The position numbers and the translations under genes are program-made. Of a stretch of DNA of 64,000 bases, positions 55,101 to 63,878 are shown one piece after another. The stretch spans positions 31,922,001-31,986,000 of the forward strand of contig NC_079882.1 of assembly GCF_029227915.1 (NCBI RefSeq). Reading direction: 5' to 3'. This stretch comes from Hydractinia symbiolongicarpus. Its lineage: Eukaryota; Cnidaria; Hydrozoa; Anthoathecata; Hydractiniidae. The first letter of the stretch is position 1; every line of letters starts with the position of its first letter. Under the pieces are notes generated by a model. The model did no database searches and was not told the DNA's origin. It worked only from the letters and a program-made list of their open reading frames with translations.

Positions 55101-55329
55101 CGATTAAACCTCTTTCATTAAGCGTCTCATCAAAAATGAAAACACTTTTGAAAACTACAAGTCTCATGCGTTTTAGTGGTGAAAAAATAATTTACAAAAT
55201 CGTTTGGGAAATGAGTTTACTCCCTGGGTACTTTCTTTGTATACTTTTGACTATACGGGCCGAGTCCGGGATTTACGGGAAATCGCGGATTTTCGTTTGC
55301 CGGCGATTAAACTTCTTTTATTCAGCGTC
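49174..55329. repeat. Tandem duplication of a 3,016-bp block (about 15 monomers)
   Basis: Units 49174-52189 and 52190-55205 match at a constant 3,016-bp offset, with homology continuing to 55329 (mismatch t at 52314 versus c at 55330). Markers include gaatacatttttg / caagtatcatg, the ttttccggcg unit, cattattgaaaac, aagccccggatttacggg and the 10-bp-deleted gcgttttaaataattt. Differences include cattcg (about 52150) versus catgcg (about 55166) and ttaaaaaatcg versus ttacaaaatcg (about 55191). That last pair removes a stop codon and creates the 170-codon frame at 54830-55342. A third, partial copy lies at about 58390-59215 (offset 5,601 from the second copy). Confidence 0.88.
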
Positions 55330-58300
55330 CCATCAAATATGAAATAATTTTTGAAAACTTCAAGTCTCATACGTTTAGTGGTAAAAAAATAATATAAAAA
55401 ATCGTTCGGAAAATGAGTTTACTCCATGGGTACTTTCTTTGTATACTTTTGACTATACGGGCCAAGCCCGGGATTTACGGGAAATCGCGGGTTTTCGTTT
55501 GCCGGCGATTAAACTTCTTTTATCCAGCGTCTCATCAAAAATGAAAACACTTTTGAAAACTACAAGTCTCATGCGTTTTAGTGGTGAAAAAAAAATTTAA
55601 AAAATCGTTCTGGAAATGAGTTTACTCCCTGGGTACTTTCTTTGTATACTTTTGACTATACGGGCCGAGTCCGGGATTTAGGGAAATCGCAGGTTTCGTT
55701 TGCCGGCGATTAAACTGCTTTTATTCAGCGTCTCATCAAAAATGAAAACATTTTTGAAAACTACAAGTCTCATGCGTTTTAAATAATTTAAAAAATCGTT
55801 CGGGAAATGAGTTTACTCCCTGGGTACTTTCTTTGTATACTTTTGACTATACGGGCCAAACCGGGATTTACGGGAAATTGCAGGTTTTCGTTTGCCGGCG
55901 ATTAAACTTCTTTTATTCAGCGTCTCATCAAAAATGAAAACATTTTTAAAAACTACAAGTCTCATGGGCTTTAGTGGTAAAAAAATAATATAAAAAATCG
56001 TTCGGGAAATGAGTTTACTCCCTGGGTACTTTCTTTGTATACTTTTGACTATACGGGCCAAGCCCGGGATTTACGGGAAATCGCGGGTTTTCGTTTGCCG
56101 GCGATTAAACTTCTTTTATTCAGCGTCTCATCGAAAATGAAAACATTTTTAAAAACTACAAGTCTTATGCGTTTTAGTGGTGAAAAAAAAATTTAAAAAA
56201 TCGTTCTGGAAATGAGTTTACTCCCTGGGTACTTTCTTTGTATACTTTTGACTATACGGGCCGAGTCCGGGATTTAGGGAAATCGCAGGTTTCGTTTCCC
56301 GGCGATTAAACTGCTTTTATTCAGCGTCTCATCAAAAATGAAAACATTTTTGAAAACTACAAGTCTCATGCGTTTTAAATAATTTAATAAATCGTTCGGG
56401 AAATGAGTTTACTCCCTGGGTACTTTCTTTGTATACTTTTGACTATACGGGCCGAGTCCGGGATTTACGGGAAATCGCGGATTTTCGTTTGCCGGCGATT
56501 AAACTTCTTTTATTCAGCGTCTCATCAAAAATGAAAACATTTTTAAAAACTACAAGTCTTATGCGTTTTAGTGGTGAAAAAATAATTTAAAAAATCGTTC
56601 TGAAAATGAGTTTACTCCCTGGGTACTTTCTTTGTATACTTTTGACTATACGGGCCGAGTCCGGGATTTAGGGAAATCGCAGGTTTCGTTTCCCGGCGAT
56701 TAAACTGCTTTTATTCAGCGTCTCATTAAAAATGAAAACATTTTTGAAAACTACAAGTCTCATGCGTTTTAGTGGTGAAAAAATAATTTAAAAAATCGTT
56801 CGGGAAATGAGTTTACTCCCTGGGTACTTTCTTTGTATACTTTTGACTATACGGGCCAAGCCGGGATTTACGGGAAATCGCGGGTTTTCGTTTGCCGGCG
56901 ATTAAACTTCTTTTATTCAGCGTCTCATCAAAAATGAAAACATTTTTAAAAACTACAAGTCTCATGGGTTTTAGTGGTGAAAAAATAATTTAAAAAATCG
57001 TTTTGGAAATGAGTTTACTCCCTGGGTACTTTCTTTGTATACTTTTGACTATACGGGCCGAGTCCGGGATATAGGGAAATCGCAGGTTTCGTTTGCCGGC
57101 GATTAAACTGCTTTTATTCAGCGTCTCATCAAAAATGAAAACATTTTTGAAAACTACAAGTCTCATGCGTTTTAAATAATTTAAAAAATCGTTCGGGAAA
57201 TGAGTTTACTCCCTGGGTACTTTCTTTGTATACTTTTGACTATACGGGCCAAACCGGGATTTACGGGAAATCGCGGGTTTTCGTTTGCCGGCGATTAAAC
57301 TTCTTTTATTCAGCGTCTCATCAAAAATGAAAACATTTTTAAAAACTACAAGTCTCATGGGCTTTAGTGGTAAAAAAATAATATAAAAAATCGTTCGGGA
57401 AATGAGTTTACTCCCTGGGTACTTTCTTTGTATACTTTTGACTATACGGGCCAAGCCCGGGATTTACGGGAAATCGCGGGTTTTCGTTTGCCGGCGATTA
57501 AACTTCTTTTATTCAGCGTCTCATCGAAAATGAAAACATTTTTAAAAACTACAAGTCTTATGCGTTTTAGTGGTGAAAAAAAAATTTAAAAAATCGTTCT
57601 GGAAATGAGTTTACTCCCTGGGTACTTTCTTTGTATACTTTTGACTATACGGGCCGAGTCCGGGATTTAGGGAAATCGCAGGTTTCGTTTCCCGGCGATT
57701 AAACTGCTTTTATTCAGCGTCTCATCAAAAATGAAAACATTTTTGAAAACTACAAGTCTCATGCGTTTTAAATAATTTAAAAAATCGTTCGGGAAATGAG
57801 TTTACTCCCTGGGTACTTTCTTTGTATACTTTTGACTATACGGGCCGAGTCCGGGATTTACGGGAAATCGCGGATTTTCGTTTGCCGGCGATTAAACTTC
57901 TTTTATTCAGCGTCTCATCAAAAATGAAAACATTTTTAAAAACTACAAGTCTTATGCGTTTTAGTGGTGAAAAAATAATTTAAAAAATCGTTCAGAAAAT
58001 GAGTTTACTCCCTGGGTACTTTCTTTGTATACTTTTGACTATACGGGCCGAGTCCGGGATTTAGGGAAATCGCAGGTTTCGTTTCCCGGCGATTAAACTG
58101 CTTTTATTCAGCGTCTCATTAAAAATGAAAACATTTTTGAAAACTACAAGTCTCATGCGTTTTAGTGGTGAAAAAATAATTTAAAAAATCGTTCGGGAAA
58201 TGAGTTTACTCCCTGGGTACTTTCTTTGTATACTTTTGACTATACGGGCCAAGCCGGGATTTACGGGAAATGGCGGGTTTTCGTTTGCCGGCGATTAAAC

Positions 58301-59790
58301 TTCTTTTATTCAGCGTCTCATCAAAAATGAAAACATTTTTAAAAACTACAAGTCTCATGGGTTTTAGTGGTGAAAAAATAATTTAAAAAATCGTTTTGGA
58401 AATGAGTTTACTCACAGGGTACTTTCTTTGTATACATTCGACTATACGTGCCAAGTCCGGGATTTACGGGAAATCGCGGGTTTTCGTTTGCCGGCGATTA
58501 AACTTCTTTTATTCAGCGTCTCATCAAAAATGAATACATTTTTGAAAACTACAAGTATCATGCGTTTTAGTGGTGAAAAAATAATTTGAAAAATCGTTCG
58601 GGAAATGAGTTTACTCCCTGGGTACTTTCTTTGTATACTTTTGACTATACGGGCCAAGCCGGGATTTACGGGAAATCGCGGGTTTTCGTTTGCCGGCGAT
58701 TAAACTTCTTTTATTCAGCGTCTCATCAAAAATGAAAACATTTTTAAAAACTACAAGTCTTATGCGTTTTAGTGGTGAAAAAATAATTTAAAAAATCGTT
58801 CTGGAAATGAGTTTACTCACAGGGTACTTTCTTTGTATACATTCGACTATACGGGCCAAGCCCGGGATTTACGGGAAATCGCGGGTTTTCGTTTTCCGGC
58901 GATTAAACCTCTTTCATTAAGCGTCTCATCAAAAATGAAAACATTATTGAAAACTACAAGTCTCATGCGTTTTAGTGGTGAAAAAAAAAATTTAAAAAAT
59001 CGTTCGGGAAATGAGATTACTTCCTGGGTACTTTCTTTGTATACATTCGACTATACGGGCCAAGCCCCGGATTTACGGGAAAACGCGGGATTTCGTTTGC
59101 CGGCGATTAAACCTCTTTCATTAAGCGTCTCATCAAAAATGAAAACACTTTTGAAAACTACAAGTCTCATTCGTTTTAGTGGTGAAAAAATAATTTAAAA
59201 AATCGTTTGGGAAATGAGTTTACTCCCTGGGTACTTTCTTTGTATACTTTTGACTATACGGGCCAAACCGGGATTTACGGGAAATCGCGGGTTTTCGTTT
59301 GCCGGCGATTAAACTTCTTTTATTCAGCGTCTCATCAAAAATGAAAACATTTTTAAAAACTACAAGTCTCATGGGCTTTAGTGGTAAAAAAATAATATAA
59401 AAAATCGTTCGGGAAATGAGTTTACTCCCTGGGTACTTTCTTTGTATACTTTTGACTATACGGGCCAAGCCCGGGATTTACGGGAAATCGCGGGTTTTCG
59501 TTTGCCGGCGATTAAACTTCTTTTATTCAGCGTCTCATCGAAAATGAAAACATTTTTAAAAACTACAAGTCTTATGCGTTTTAGTGGTAAAAAAAAAATT
59601 TAAAAAATCGTTCTGGAAATGAGTTTACTCCCTGGGTACTTTCTTTGTATACTTTTGACTATACGGGCCGAGTCCGGGATTTAGGGAAATCGCAGGTTTC
59701 GTTTACCGGCGATTAAACTGCTTTTATTCAGCGTCTCATCAAAAATGAAAACATTTTTGAAAACTACAAGTCTCATGCGTTTTAAATAAT
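50961..59790. repeat. Zone of the 10-bp-deletion monomer class
   Basis: Nine units in this zone read gcgttttaaataattt instead of gcgttttagtggtgaaaaaataattt, a 10-bp deletion. They lie near 50961, 51356, 53981, 54371, 55781, 56376, 57171, 57771 and 59781. I did not see this deletion elsewhere in the window. Most are preceded by a unit with tcgcaggtttcgttt and actgcttttatt, so the deletion arose once on that background and spread only by local duplication. Confidence 0.85.
55615..58400. repeat. Tandem duplication of a 1,393-bp heptamer
   Basis: Units at about 55615-57007 and 57008-58400 match at an offset of 1,393 bp. They share gggccaaaccggg, catcgaaaatg, atgggctttagtggtaaa and two 10-bp-deleted units each. 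Point differences include gaaattgcagg (about 55876) versus gaaatcgcggg (about 57269), and gggatttaggg versus gggatataggg (about 57067). Confidence 0.82.
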
Positions 59791-60800
59791 TTAAAAAATC
59801 GTTCGGGAAATGAGTTTACTCCCTGGGTACTTTCTTTGTATACTTTTGACTATACGGGCCAAGCCGGGATTTACGGGAAATCGCGGGTTTTCGTTTGCCG
59901 GCGATTAAACTTCTTTTATTCAGCGTCTCATCAAAAATGAAAACATTTTTAAAAACTACAAGTCTCATGGGCTTTAGTGGTGAAAAAATAATTTAAAAAA
60001 TCGTTCTGGAAATGAGTTTACTCACAGGGTACTTTCTTTGTATACATTCGACTATACGTGCCAAGCCCGGGATTTATGGGAAATCGCGGGTTTTCGTTTG
60101 CCGGCGATTAAACTTCTTTTATTCAGCGTCTCATCAAAAATGAATACATTTTTGAAAACTACAAGTCTCATGCGTTTTAGTGGTGAAAAAATAATTTAAA
60201 AAATCGTTCGGGAAATGAGTTTACTCCCTGGGTACTTTCTTTGTATACTTTTGACTATACGGGCCAAGCCGGGATTTACGGGAAATCGCGGGTTTTCGTT
60301 TGCCGGCGATTAAACTTCTTTTATTCAGCGTCTCATCAAAAATGAAAACATTTTTAAAAACTACAAGTCTTATGCGTTTTAGTGGTGAAAAAATAATTTA
60401 AAAAATCGTTCTGGAAATGAGTTTACTCACAGGGTACTTTCTTTGTATACATTCGACTATACGGGCCAAGCCCAGGATTTACGGGAAATCGCGGGTTTTC
60501 GTTTTCCGGCGATTAAACCTCTTTCATTAAGCGTCTCATCAAAAATGAAAACATTATTGAAAACTACAAGTCTCATGCGTTATAGTGGTGAAAAAAAAAT
60601 TTAAAAAATCGTTCGGGAAATGAGATTACTTTCTGGGTACTTTCTTTGTATACATTCGACTATACGGGCCGAGTCCGGGATTTACGGGAAATCGCGGATT
60701 TTCGTTTGCCGGCGATTAAATTTCTTTTATTCAGCGTCCCATCAAATATGAAAATATTTTTGAAAACTACAAGTCTCATGCGTTTAGTGGTAAAAAAATA
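58400..60800. repeat. Third partial copy of the 3-kb block plus mixed units
   Basis: The segment 58400-59215 matches 52800-53614 at an offset of 5,601 bp (gaatacattt, ttttccggcg, cattattg, ccccggattt). The segment from about 59220 to 59830 matches the heptamer at 57206 onward. The order is therefore a recombinant of the two neighbouring duplicated blocks. A unit near 60591 carries gcgttatag. No gene is seen. Confidence 0.75.
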
Positions 60801-61199
60801 ATATAAAAAATCGTTCGGGAAATGAGTTTACTCCCTGAGTACTTTCTTTGTATACTTTTGACTATACGGGCCAAGCCCGGGATTTACAGGAAATCGCGGG
60901 TTTTCGTTTGCCGGCGATTAAACTTCTTTTATTTAGCGTCTCATCAAAAATGAAAACATTTTTGAAAACTACAAGTCTCATGCGTTTTAGTGGTGAAAAA
61001 ATAATTTACAAAATCGTTTGGGAAATGAGTTTACTCCCTGGGTACTTTCTTTGTATACTTTTGACTATACGGGCCAAGCCGGGATTTACGGGAAATCGCG
61101 TGTTTTCGTTTGCCGGTGATTAAACTTCTTTTATTCAGCGTCTCATTAAAAATGAAAACATTTTTAAAAACTACAAGTCTTATGCGTTTTAGTGGTGAA

Positions 61200-62080
61200 A
61201 AAATAATTTAAAAAAATCGTTCTGGAAATGAGTTTACTCACAGGGTACTTTCTTTGTATACTTTTGACTATACGGGCCGAGTCCGGGGTTTACGGGAAAT
61301 CGCGGGTTTTCGTTTGCCGGCGATTAAACTTCTTTTATTCAGCGTCTCATCAAAAATGAAAACATTTTTGAAAACTACAAGTCTCATGCGTTTTAGTGGT
61401 GAAAAAATAATTTGAAAAATCGTTCGGGAAATGAGTTTACTCCCTGGGTACTTTCTTTGTATACTTTTGACTATACGGGCCAAGCCGGGATTTACGGGAA
61501 ATCGCGGGTTTTCGTTTGCCGGCGATTAAACTTCTTTTATTCAGCGTCTCATCAAAAATGAAAACATTTTTAAAAACTACAAGTCTTATGCGTTTTAGTG
61601 GTGAAAAAATAATTTAAAAAAACGTTCTGGAAATGAGTTTACTCACAGGGTACTTTCTTTGTATACTTTTGACTATACGGGCCAAGCCCGGGATTTACGG
61701 GAAATCGCGGGTTTTCGTTTGCCGGCGATTAAACTTCTTTTATTCAGCGTCTCATCAAAAATGAAAACATTTTTGAAAACTACAAGTCTCATGCGTTTTA
61801 GTGGTGAAAAAATAATTTGAAAAATCGTTCGGGAAATGAGTTTACTCCCTGGGTACTTTCTTTGTATACTTTTGACTATACGGGCCAAGCCGGGATTTAC
61901 GGGAAATCGCGGGTTTTCGTTTGCCGGCGATTAAACTTCTTTTATTCAGCGTCTCATCAAAAATGAAAACATTTTTAAAAACTACAAGTCTTATGCGTTT
62001 TAGTGGTGAAAAAATAATTTAAAAAAACGTTCTGGAAATGAGTTTACTCACTGGGTACTTTCTTTGTATACTTTTGACTA
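61200..62080. repeat. 405-bp dimer, two copies
   Basis: Units of 203 and 202 bp alternate with an offset of 405 bp (61268 and 61673). The 203-bp unit carries aagcccggg or gagtccggg and aataatttgaaaaatcg. The 202-bp unit carries the one-base-deleted aagccggg and cttatgcg with ttctggaaatgag and ctcacaggg. This end of the array looks more uniform than the left part. Confidence 0.75.
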
Positions 62081-62283
62081 TACGGGCCAAGCCCGGGATT
62101 TACGGGAAATCGCGGGTTTTCGTTTGCCGGCGATTAAACTTCTTTTATTCAGCGTCTCATCAAAAATGAAAACATTTTTGAAAACTACAGGTCTCATGCG
62201 TTTTAGTGGTGAAAAAATAATTTAAAAAATCGTTCAAGAAATGAGTTTACTCCCTGGGTACTTTCTTTGTATACTTTTGACTA
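62081..62283. repeat. Representative consensus-like monomer (203 bp)
   Basis: This unit runs exactly 203 bp from one tacgggcc landmark to the next and is close to the majority sequence. Hand counting the majority monomer gives 77 G+C of 203 (38%), split unevenly: 33 of the first 60 bases are G or C, but only 16 of bases 81-150. It has 12 CpG steps against about 7 expected from its base composition. Because 203 leaves remainder 2 when divided by 3, the reading frame shifts at every unit, so no continuous tandem protein can be encoded without indels. The phase chosen (starting at tacggg) is arbitrary. Confidence 0.9.
62083..62095. other. Small perfect hairpin dyad at the monomer start
   Basis: The sequence cgggc-caa-gcccg is a 5-bp perfect inverted repeat with a 3-base loop. 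Equivalent positions across the array fall into recurring classes: the perfect form, a ccgagtccgg form that weakens the stem, and ccaagccgg or ccaagtcgg forms that have lost one base and give 202-bp units. Nearby gccggc and gtatac are further short palindromes. Any role, such as protein binding or cruciform extrusion, is speculative. Confidence 0.6.
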
Positions 62284-63057
62284 TACGGGCCAAGCCGGGG
62301 TTTACGGGAAATCTCGGGTTTTCGTTTGCCGGCGATTAAACTTCTTTTATTCAGCGTCTCATCAAAAATGAAAACATTTTTGAAAACTACAAGTCTCATG
62401 CGTTTTAGTGGTGAAAAAATAAATTAAAAAATCGTTCTGGAAATGAGTTTACTCACAGGGTACTTTCTTTGTATACATTCGACTATACGGGCCAAGCCCG
62501 GGATTTACGGGAAATCGCGGGTTTTCGTTTGCCGGCGATTAAACCTCTTTCATTAAGCGTCTCATCAAAAATGAAAACATTTCTGAAAACTACAAGTCTC
62601 ATGCGTTTTAGTGGTGAAAAAAAAATTTAAAAAATCGTTCGGGAAATGAGTTTACTCCCTGGGTACTTTCTTTGTATACATTCGACTATACGGGCTAAGC
62701 CCGGGACTTACGGGCAATCGCGGGATTTCGTTTGCCGGCGATTAAACCTCTTTTATTAAGCGTCTCATCAAAAATGAAAACATTTTTAAAAACTACAAGT
62801 CTTATGCGTTTTAGTGGTGAAAAAATAATTTAAAAAATCGTTCTGGAAATGAGTTTACTCACAGGGTACTTTCTTTGTATACTTTTGACTATACGGGCCA
62901 AGCCGGGATTTACGGGAAATCGCGGGTTTTCGTTTGCCGGCGATTAAACTTCTTTTATTCAGCGTCTCATCAAAAATAAAAACATTTTTAAAAACTACAA
63001 GTCTTATGCGTTTTAGTGGTGAAAAAATAATTTAAAAAAACGTTCTGGAAATGAGTT

Positions 63058-63062
63058 TACTC
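63058..63062. other. Target-site duplication, left copy (tactc)
   Basis: The satellite reads gagtttactc up to the LINE start. The five bases tactc recur immediately after the LINE at 63874-63878. Five bases is short for a LINE, and chance or microhomology cannot be excluded. However, the satellite resumes at precisely this point. Confidence 0.65.
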
Positions 63063-63064
63063 CA

Positions 63065-63766
63065 CACAGTGATACTTTATCGCTAAGAATAAACAATAAC
63101 TTCCTAGTCGCATCGGAATCTGTAAAATTATTAGGCATTACTATTGATAGATGTCTCACTTTTAATGAGCACATCTCTAATCTATGTAAAAAAGGAAATA
63201 GCAATGTCAGATGTCTTTACAGAATAAGACGATTCATTAGTTTTGAACAATCAGAGTTATTGCTTAATTCTTATATTTTATCAATATTTACCTATTGTCC
63301 CATTATATGGATGTATTGCAGTGCTGTGCAGTATAAATTAATCATTTCAACACACAAACGTGCATTGAGAGCTGTAACAAAAGACTATCATTCCAGTTAT
63401 CAGGACTTGTTGGTAAATTGTAAGTGTGTGCAAATTCACGAACTGCATTTACGTATAATCTGCGTAGAGATTTATAAAACATTAACAGACGAAAATCCGT
63501 CATTTATGCAGTCTTTTTACGCTATAAGACGTATCAGTTACAATTTGCGCAGCAAAAATAGTCTACTTTTACCATCCACAAGTTCAACACGCTTTGGTAC
63601 TAGATCTTTTTTGTTTCGAAGTTGTTTGTTATGGAACTCTTTGCCTGACAGAGTGAAGAGTTCTCTCTCCATCAAGAGATTTAAAAAGGAACTCATCTCA
63701 CTAAATCTTTCAGATCTCTGCACATGTAGGCTACATAAGTCGGCTATTCTCGTCTCTTATTTTTAA
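63065..63766 (+). pseudogene. LINE reverse transcriptase, C-terminal fragment (about 233 codons)
   Basis: The frame is open from the insertion edge (and from 63023 in the satellite) to TAA at 63764-63766, with no internal stop or frameshift. Recognisable LINE C-terminal motifs are LLGITID at 63128-63148, YCPIIW at 63293-63310, HKRALR at 63353-63370, YNLRSK at 63539-63556 and LWNSLP at 63629-63646, with a cysteine pair (CTC) near the end. In CR1/Jockey/L2-like elements this region follows the catalytic YADD box and forms the thumb and C-terminal part. The YADD box itself is upstream and missing, so the fragment cannot be an active polymerase. There is no native start: the first in-frame ATG is at 63311, inside the motif region. 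It is best treated as a dead, truncated piece whose frame has not yet decayed. Confidence 0.88.
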
Positions 63767-63873
63767 TGTTTGGTACATCTTTGTGTTTTTTGTTTATTTA
63801 TTTTTTACTTTAGTTGGTGTAAATTAGTATTTACCATTTACTATGTAAAACCAACTTTAAATAAATGAAATAA
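63767..63873 (+). other. LINE 3' UTR and A/T-rich tail
   Basis: About 107 bp of T- and A-rich noncoding sequence follow the stop codon. It ends in taaataaatgaaataa, an imperfect run of TAAA/TGAAA units directly joined to the target-site duplication. Short 3'-terminal microsatellites of this kind are known in several LINE clades; assigning a clade from it would be guesswork. Confidence 0.75.
63860..63865 (+). promoter_or_regulatory. Polyadenylation signal AATAAA of the LINE
   Basis: A canonical AATAAA hexamer lies 8 bp before the end of the element, consistent with the 3' end of a LINE transcript. The region is A/T rich, so chance occurrence is possible. Confidence 0.6.
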
Positions 63874-63878
63874 TACTC
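63874..63878. other. Target-site duplication, right copy (tactc)
   Basis: The right copy of tactc is followed directly by acagggtactttc, the normal satellite continuation for the ctcacaggg monomer class. The target before insertion can be read as gagtttactcacagggtac. Confidence 0.65.

Larger units (their letters stand above)
1..63062. repeat. Satellite DNA array, about 203-bp monomer (main block)
   Basis: This is a continuous head-to-tail array. Each unit carries the same landmarks in the same order: a GC-rich start (cgggccaagcccggg), tttgccggcgattaaac, catcaaaaatgaaaac, actacaagtctcatgcg, agtggtgaaaaaataa, aatcgttcgggaaatgag and actttctttgtatac. Typical units are 202-203 bp, and about 310 fit in the window. 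All copies share one orientation; I saw no inverted block. Units differ by substitutions and small indels that recur as linked sets, so the array is built of higher-order repeats of several sizes. It begins at base 1 in mid-array, so the true left edge lies outside the window. No gene is embedded here. Satellites of this length in animals usually sit in centromeric, pericentromeric or other heterochromatic DNA; that location is an inference. Confidence 0.98.
63063..63873 (+). mobile_element. 5'-truncated non-LTR retrotransposon (LINE, CR1/Jockey-like 3' end)
   Basis: This 811-bp segment has no similarity to the satellite and interrupts one monomer cleanly. It carries the C-terminal end of a LINE reverse transcriptase ORF (stop at 63764-63766), a short 3' UTR of about 107 bp, an AATAAA signal and an A/T-rich tail of TAAA-like units. 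It is flanked by a 5-bp duplication of satellite sequence. The 5' part (endonuclease and catalytic core of the reverse transcriptase) is absent, as expected from incomplete target-primed reverse transcription. The family assignment rests on the protein style only. Absence of frame breaks suggests the insertion is young. Confidence 0.9.

Noticed and set aside
1-63062. Dozens of 60-121-codon open frames on both strands within the array
   Set aside because: They recur at the monomer or block period, overlap on opposite strands, break at unit boundaries because 203 is not divisible by 3, and change with every small indel. No codon-like conservation is visible.
63013-63204. Minus-strand open frame across the LINE left junction
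   Set aside because: It spans satellite and LINE sequence and runs opposite the recognisable reverse transcriptase frame, so it is a shadow.
63538-63723. Minus-strand open frame in the LINE
   Set aside because: It is antisense to the conserved YNLRSK/LWNSLP frame and has no features of its own.
63260-63766. LINE frame as an independent 168-residue gene
   Set aside because: It starts at a TTG inside a longer open frame that reaches the insertion edge at 63063; it is the C-terminal remnant of a longer ORF.
63063-63873. Insertion length 811 bp, close to four monomers (812 bp)
   Set aside because: The element is unrelated to the satellite and its 5' end is set by truncation; I consider the match coincidental.
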